From: Flavobacteriia bacterium
Lineage (GTDB): Bacteria > Bacteroidota > Bacteroidia > Flavobacteriales > Flavobacteriaceae
NCBI GenBank assembly: GCA_018500075.1
Contig: JAHBAN010000056.1
Span: forward strand, 1 to 9,186
DNA length: 9,186 nt
Direction: 5' to 3'
Both the position numbers and the translations under genes were made by a program. Below are positions 6,118 to 9,186 of this stretch, piece after piece; within the stretch, counting starts at the first letter, position 1, and each line of letters starts with the position of its first letter. The notes beneath the pieces were generated by a model. The model did not search any database. It saw only the letters and a list, made by a program, of their open reading frames with translations, and was not told the origin of the DNA.

Positions 6118-6957
6118 TTGAAAAAGGCTTCGGACCTTATGCTGCTGCTGCGCGCGCTTCTCTTTTCTGTGCTGTTTGTGCTGGTCGCGAGCCCTCCGAA
6201 TGCGCAATCCACGCGTCTCAAACGGCTTGATACCGGCGATGACAGCCGGGGCTGGGAGGCTGTCGGGCGGCTCAATATCGACGGAAAGGGCTTTTGCACC
6301 GGGGCGTTGATTGCGCCCAATTTGGTTCTGACGGCGGCGCATTGTCTTTACAATACGCGCACCAAGCAGCGCATTGATCATGCGCAGGTCGAATTTCTGG
6401 CCGGATGGCGCAACGGGCGCGCCTCGGCCTATCGCATGGTGAAACGGGCTGTGGTGCATCCTGAGTATGATTATGCGAGCAAGGCGACGGCGGAGCGTGT
6501 GCGCAATGATGTGGCGCTTCTGGAGCTGCATCACCCCATTCGCAACACCACAATCATTCCGTTTGCCACCGACGAGCGCCCGGCCAAGGGCGATGAAATC
6601 GGGGTGGTGTCTTATGCGCTGGATCGGGCGGAAGCGCCGAGCTTGCAAGAGGTGTGCGGGGTTCTGGCGCGCCAACAGGGCGTTTTGGTAACCTCCTGCG
6701 CGGTTGATTTTGGCTCGTCCGGGGCGCCGATCTTCAGCTTCCGGGACGGGACACCGCGGATTGTTTCTATTGTGTCGGCCAAGGCCGAAGTCGAGGGGCT
6801 GCCTGTTTCGCTTGGCACGCAGCTTGAGACGCCATTGGCGCTTTTGCGCGCCGAGCTTGCGGCGGGCGGGGGCGGGTTTCAGGACAGGGGGCCAAGGATG
6901 AACCGGATCACTGTCGGCCAGTCGCGCGACACCGGGGCGAAATTTATCAAGAATTGA
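6118..6957 (+). CDS. Secreted trypsin-like (S1 family) serine protease
   Basis: The 279-residue product has a Sec-type signal peptide: Lys2-Lys3, a Leu-rich core (8-23) and probable cleavage near Asn28-Ala29-Gln30. The mature part is a chymotrypsin-fold protease. The triad is visible as His75 in LTAAHC, Asp131 in RNDVALLEL and Ser201 in FGSSGAP. Cys60-Cys76 and Cys180-Cys194 are likely disulfides, as in S1 proteases. Ser200 stands where most trypsins have Asp194 (GDSGGP), a variant I recall from other short bacterial S1 proteases. The target is unknown; action would be periplasmic or extracellular. The start is uncertain: TTG at 6118 gives the Lys-Lys n-region but has no good ribosome site, while ATG at 6139 gives a 272-residue form with the hydrophobic core intact. 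It is separated from glcF by only 51 nt, yet seems functionally unrelated to it. Confidence 0.88.
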   Translation: MKKASDLMLLLRALLFSVLFVLVASPPNAQSTRLKRLDTGDDSRGWEAVGRLNIDGKGFCTGALIAPNLVLTAAHCLYNTRTKQRIDHAQVEFLAGWRNGRASAYRMVKRAVVHPEYDYASKATAERVRNDVALLELHHPIRNTTIIPFATDERPAKGDEIGVVSYALDRAEAPSLQEVCGVLARQQGVLVTSCAVDFGSSGAPIFSFRDGTPRIVSIVSAKAEVEGLPVSLGTQLETPLALLRAELAAGGGGFQDRGPRMNRITVGQSRDTGAKFIKN

Positions 6958-6973
6958 GCGCTGCGGCTGCCCT

Positions 6974-7003
6974 CTTGAAACTCTGAAATCCACTTCCCAC
7001 TTT
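6974..7003 (+). promoter_or_regulatory. RpoH (sigma-32) heat-shock promoter for hsp20
   Basis: CTTGAAA (6974-6980), preceded by CCT, and CCCACTTT (6996-7003) are separated by 15 nt. This matches the general RpoH pattern CTTGAAA-N13-17-CCCCATNT well, missing mainly the A/T within the -10. The predicted start near 7008-7011 coincides with the first hairpin of the hsp20 leader. The promoter lies just after the protease stop, so hsp20 can be induced independently. Confidence 0.65.
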
Positions 7004-7010
7004 GTATGGG

Positions 7011-7097
7011 GCAAGGTGCCGCTGACGGGCCTTGCGACTCTACGGCCTGTCCTTTGGGAAGGCTGCATATTTGGAATCGCTCAATGGAGGATAACCC
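7011..7097 (+). promoter_or_regulatory. ROSE-like RNA thermometer in the hsp20 leader
   Basis: Three consecutive hairpins can be drawn. SL1 pairs GCAAGG (7011-7016) with CCTTGC (7030-7035). SL2 pairs GCCT (7045-7048) and TCC (7050-7052) with GGA and AGGC (7057-7063), leaving a bulged G at 7049. SL3 pairs ATC (7076-7078) and CTC (7080-7082) with GAG and GAT (7087-7092), loop AATG, leaving G7079 bulged. It can extend to GG (7073-7074) with CC (7095-7096) next to the AUG. SL3 buries the Shine-Dalgarno TGGAGG. The TCGCT at 7077-7081 fits the U(U/C)GCU anti-Shine-Dalgarno motif of ROSE elements, which control small heat-shock genes in rhizobia and other Proteobacteria. Heat would melt SL3 and allow translation. 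The fold was drawn by hand. Confidence 0.72.
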
Positions 7098-7565
7098 ATG
7101 CGTAACTTTGATTTGACCCCGCTTTACCGCGCCACTGTCGGCTTTGACCAGATCGCCGACCTTATGGACCGCGCATTGGCAAAGGATATGGGGCAGACCA
7201 GCTATCCGCCCTACAACATCGAAAAAACCGCCGATGACGGCTATCGAATTTCGATTGCTGTGGCCGGATTTTCTGATGCCGATCTGTCTGTGGAAGTGAA
7301 AGAAAATGCGCTTGTCGTGTCGGGCAATAAGGCCGAGGACGAAACCGAGCGGACATTTTTGCACAGGGGCATTGCAACGCGTGCCTTTGAGCGGCGCTTC
7401 CAGCTTGCGCAGCACGTGCGCGTGACAGGGGCGAGCCACGCCGACGGGATGCTGCATATTGATCTGGTGCAGGAAGTGCCCGAAGCGTTGAAGCCGCGGC
7501 GCATCGAGATTGCATCTATGCCCGCCAGCGCGGCAGATGTTGTGGATGCGAAAGCTGTAAACTGA
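7098..7565 (+). CDS. Small heat-shock protein, Hsp20/IbpA family
   Basis: The 155-residue product is an ATP-independent holdase that binds unfolding proteins during heat or oxidative stress and forms large cytoplasmic oligomers. The N-terminal arm (1-36) has a phenylalanine and aliphatic pattern like IbpA. YPPYNIE (37-43) opens the alpha-crystallin domain (about 40-128), which includes YRISIAVAGFSDADLSVEV (49-67) and the family motif ASHADGMLHIDL (112-123). The C-terminal tail has EALKPRRIEI (129-138), where IEI (136-138) is the I-x-I motif used for oligomer contacts. The length is normal for bacterial class A members. TGGAGG (7085-7090) sits 7 nt before the ATG and is sequestered by the predicted thermometer hairpin. 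It is a single-gene transcript with its own RpoH promoter and terminator. I leave the symbol blank because ibpA/hspA naming is ambiguous here. Confidence 0.94.
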   Translation: MRNFDLTPLYRATVGFDQIADLMDRALAKDMGQTSYPPYNIEKTADDGYRISIAVAGFSDADLSVEVKENALVVSGNKAEDETERTFLHRGIATRAFERRFQLAQHVRVTGASHADGMLHIDLVQEVPEALKPRRIEIASMPASAADVVDAKAVN

Positions 7566-7582
7566 TTGCTTTGAAAAGAGAC

Positions 7583-7613
7583 AGGGCGCTGGATAGTCCG
7601 CCAGCGCCCTTTT
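7583..7613. terminator. Strong, probably bidirectional terminator between hsp20 and gabD
   Basis: AGGGCGCTGG (7583-7592) and CCAGCGCCCT (7601-7610) form a perfect 10-bp stem with an 8-nt loop. TTTT (7610-7613) follows on the plus strand. On the minus strand the flank reads CTCTTTTC past the stem, a weaker T-tract. It sits between two convergent genes, 18 nt past the hsp20 stop and 16 nt before the gabD stop, so it probably serves both. Confidence 0.85.
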
Positions 7614-7628
7614 GAAGTTCTGTGCGCG

Positions 7629-9101
7629 TTAGACGCTCATGCAGATATATTTCATTTCCAGATAGTCCTCGATGCCGTGGTGGCTGCCTTCGCGCCCGAG
7701 GCCTGACTGTTTGACGCCGCCGAAGGGCGCCAGTTCGGTTGAAATAATGCCGGTGTTGACGCCGACGATCCCGTATTCGAGCGCCTCGGCAACTTTGTAA
7801 ACGCGGCTGAGGTCTTTGGCGTAGAAGTAGCTTGCGAGGCCGAAGATCGTATCATTGGCCATGGCGATCACTTCGTCCTCGTCTTCAAATTTGAAGAGCG
7901 GAGCCATGGGGCCGAACGTCTCGTCTTGGGCGACCTGCATATCCTGGGTGACGCCTGTCATGATGGTGGGCTGAAAGAATGTCCCGCCGAGGTTGTGCTG
8001 TGAGCCGCCGAAGGCGACTTTTGCGCCTTTGGCGAGGGCATCGTCGATGTGGCTGCGCACTTTGGTCACGGCTTTTTCGTTGATCAGCGGGCCAAAGACG
8101 GTGCCATCGTCCAGTCCGTCGCCGACTTTCATATCGGCGAGCTTGGCGGCGAGCTTTTCGGCGAAAGCGTCATAGACACCGGCTTGCACATAGATGCGAT
8201 TGGCGCAGACACAGGTTTGGCCGTTGTTGCGGAATTTGCACATGATCGCGCCGTCAACGGCGGCGTCGAGATCGGCGTCATCAAAGACAATAAACGGCGC
8301 GTTGCCGCCCAGCTCCATGGAGCATTTCATAACCTGATCTGCGGCTTGGCGCAGCAAGATGCGGCCAACTTGTGTGCTGCCTGTGAAGGTGAGCTTGCGC
8401 ACGGTCGGGTTTTCGCAGAACTCCTTGCCGGTCGAGGAGGCATCTGATGTGGTGAGGATATTGAGCACACCGGCGGGGAGACCTGCGCGCTCGGCCAGAA
8501 CGCCGAGGGCGAGGGCGGAGAGCGGGGTCAGCTCGGCGGGGCGGGCGACCATGGCGCAGCCGGCAGCGAGCGCGGGCGCGGCCTTGCGGGTGATCATGGC
8601 GTTGGGGAAATTCCATGGTGTGATCGAGGCGGCGACGCCGATGGGCTGCTTGATCACGGTGATGCGTTTGTCGCGCTGGTGGCCGGGAATTGTTTCGCCA
8701 TAGATGCGCTTGGCCTCTTCGGCGAAGAACTCGATGAAGGATGCGCCATAGCCGATCTCGCCTTTGGCTTCGGCCAGAGGTTTGCCCATTTCGGCGGTCA
8801 GGATTGTTGCGAGATCGTCGGTGTTTTCGACCATCAGATCAAACCAGCGGCGCAGCACGGCAGCGCGCTCTTTGCCGGTCCATTTGGCCCAGTCTTTTTG
8901 TGCGGCTTCGGCGGCGGAAATGGCCTCGCTCACTTGGGCGCGGGTCAGGTCGGCCACTTGAGCGATCACATCGCCACGGGCGGGATTGATCACATCAAAT
9001 GTGCCCTCGCCGTCGATCCATGCGCCGTTGACATAGGCCTGTGTTCTCAGGAGCGAGGGGTCTTTGAGCAGGGATTTGAGGTTTGTGGGTGTATCAAGCA
9101 T
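7629..9101 (-). CDS. gabD: Succinate-semialdehyde dehydrogenase GabD (NADP-dependent type)
   Basis: The 490-residue product oxidises succinate semialdehyde to succinate, the last step of 4-aminobutyrate breakdown, in the cytoplasm. It is full length for the aldehyde dehydrogenase family (E. coli GabD 482). Visible signatures are TPWNFPNAMITRKAAPALAAG (161-181; Asn164 oxyanion), FTGSTQVG (239-246), MELGGNAPF (262-270; Glu263 general base) and NNGQTCVCANR (292-302; nucleophile Cys297). The second Cys299 gives the CxC pair that forms a redox-switch disulfide in human SSADH. The ending GIISTELAPFGGVKQSGLGREGSHHGIEDYLEMKYICM is typical of GabD. VARPAE has Arg187 where E. coli has Lys, a substitution I recall in alphaproteobacterial homologues. 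The ATG at 9101 has GGAGG about 6 nt upstream; an in-frame ATG at 9149 lacks one. No gabT is in the window. Related semialdehyde dehydrogenases (glutarate) cannot be excluded. Confidence 0.93.
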   Translation of the reverse strand: MLDTPTNLKSLLKDPSLLRTQAYVNGAWIDGEGTFDVINPARGDVIAQVADLTRAQVSEAISAAEAAQKDWAKWTGKERAAVLRRWFDLMVENTDDLATILTAEMGKPLAEAKGEIGYGASFIEFFAEEAKRIYGETIPGHQRDKRITVIKQPIGVAASITPWNFPNAMITRKAAPALAAGCAMVARPAELTPLSALALGVLAERAGLPAGVLNILTTSDASSTGKEFCENPTVRKLTFTGSTQVGRILLRQAADQVMKCSMELGGNAPFIVFDDADLDAAVDGAIMCKFRNNGQTCVCANRIYVQAGVYDAFAEKLAAKLADMKVGDGLDDGTVFGPLINEKAVTKVRSHIDDALAKGAKVAFGGSQHNLGGTFFQPTIMTGVTQDMQVAQDETFGPMAPLFKFEDEDEVIAMANDTIFGLASYFYAKDLSRVYKVAEALEYGIVGVNTGIISTELAPFGGVKQSGLGREGSHHGIEDYLEMKYICMSV

Positions 9102-9164
9102 AGCAGCCTCCGCGCGATTGTATCTCGCCAAGGGAAACCATTTGCGCATAGGTTTGTCCAGATG

Positions 9165-9176
9165 ATTTGATCAAAT
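9165..9176. promoter_or_regulatory. 12-bp palindrome ATTTGATCAAAT upstream of gabD, candidate operator/promoter
   Basis: ATTTGATCAAAT is perfectly self-complementary and lies 63 nt upstream of the gabD start. On the minus strand TTGATC could act as a -35, followed after an 18-nt spacer by TATGCG as a poor -10. A regulator site overlapping a -35 is plausible. The family is not identifiable, and the window ends 10 nt further on. Confidence 0.35.
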
Positions 9177-9186
9177 TGGAGAGAGC

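Noticed and set aside
5179..7068. Very long open frame on the minus strand opposite glcF and the protease (629 codons)
   Set aside because: It is antisense to two genes with clear family motifs. Its translation is rich in Arg, His and Pro, with no recognisable domain, as expected from the complement of GC-rich coding DNA.
9102..9149. N-terminal extension of gabD from the ATG at 9149
   Set aside because: No Shine-Dalgarno before it, while GGAGG precedes the ATG at 9101 and gives the normal family N-terminus.
1..9186. Search for CRISPR arrays, tRNA/rRNA genes, IS ends, integrases, toxin-antitoxin pairs or defence genes
   Set aside because: No regularly spaced direct repeats, no cloverleaf, no transposase or nuclease motifs were seen. 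The gene content is core metabolism and stress response.

Overview
This GC-rich window looks like chromosome of an alphaproteobacterium, most likely from the Rhodobacteraceae/Roseobacter group. The evidence is indirect. The genes read like that group's proteins, the glycolate oxidase genes sit in the order glcD-glcE-glcF, and a small heat-shock gene has a ROSE-like leader. A composite palindromic block ending in a C-run plus GGGATATTTTGAGAAAG also resembles a spacer type I associate with that group. No phage, IS, CRISPR, tRNA or rRNA was seen.

Layout, left to right. Positions 1-32 hold the truncated tail of a terminator from a gene outside the window. Next is a plus-strand CaiB/BaiF-family gene of the alpha-methylacyl-CoA racemase type (95-1186), with a 12-bp palindrome just upstream. 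A gene-free spacer (1187-1389) carries nested hairpins. A small secreted protein of unknown function (1390-1746) lies on the minus strand, divergent from the glycolate oxidase operon.

The glycolate operon (1886-6066) is four tightly packed plus-strand genes: glcD, glcE, a 111-residue membrane protein I do not recognise, and glcF. The junctions are a 4-nt gap, an ATGA overlap and a TGATG overlap. GlcD/GlcE/GlcF together should oxidise glycolate (possibly D-lactate) to glyoxylate and pass electrons through FAD and Fe-S clusters to the respiratory chain. The embedded membrane protein is a plausible membrane anchor or partner. A perfect 8-bp inverted repeat sits over the best -10 candidate in front of glcD and resembles FadR/GntR-type operators.

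Downstream are a secreted trypsin-like serine protease (6118-6957) and an Hsp20 small heat-shock protein (7098-7565). The hsp20 upstream region has a good RpoH-type promoter followed by three predicted hairpins. The last hides the Shine-Dalgarno sequence in a helix with one bulged G, the hallmark of ROSE RNA thermometers. A strong, probably bidirectional terminator separates hsp20 from the convergent gabD (succinate-semialdehyde dehydrogenase, minus strand, 7629-9101). A 12-bp palindrome lies upstream of gabD near the right edge.

Most of the window is ordinary metabolism. The items most worth a second look are the ROSE-like thermometer with its RpoH promoter, the small membrane protein inside glcDEF, and the candidate glc operator.
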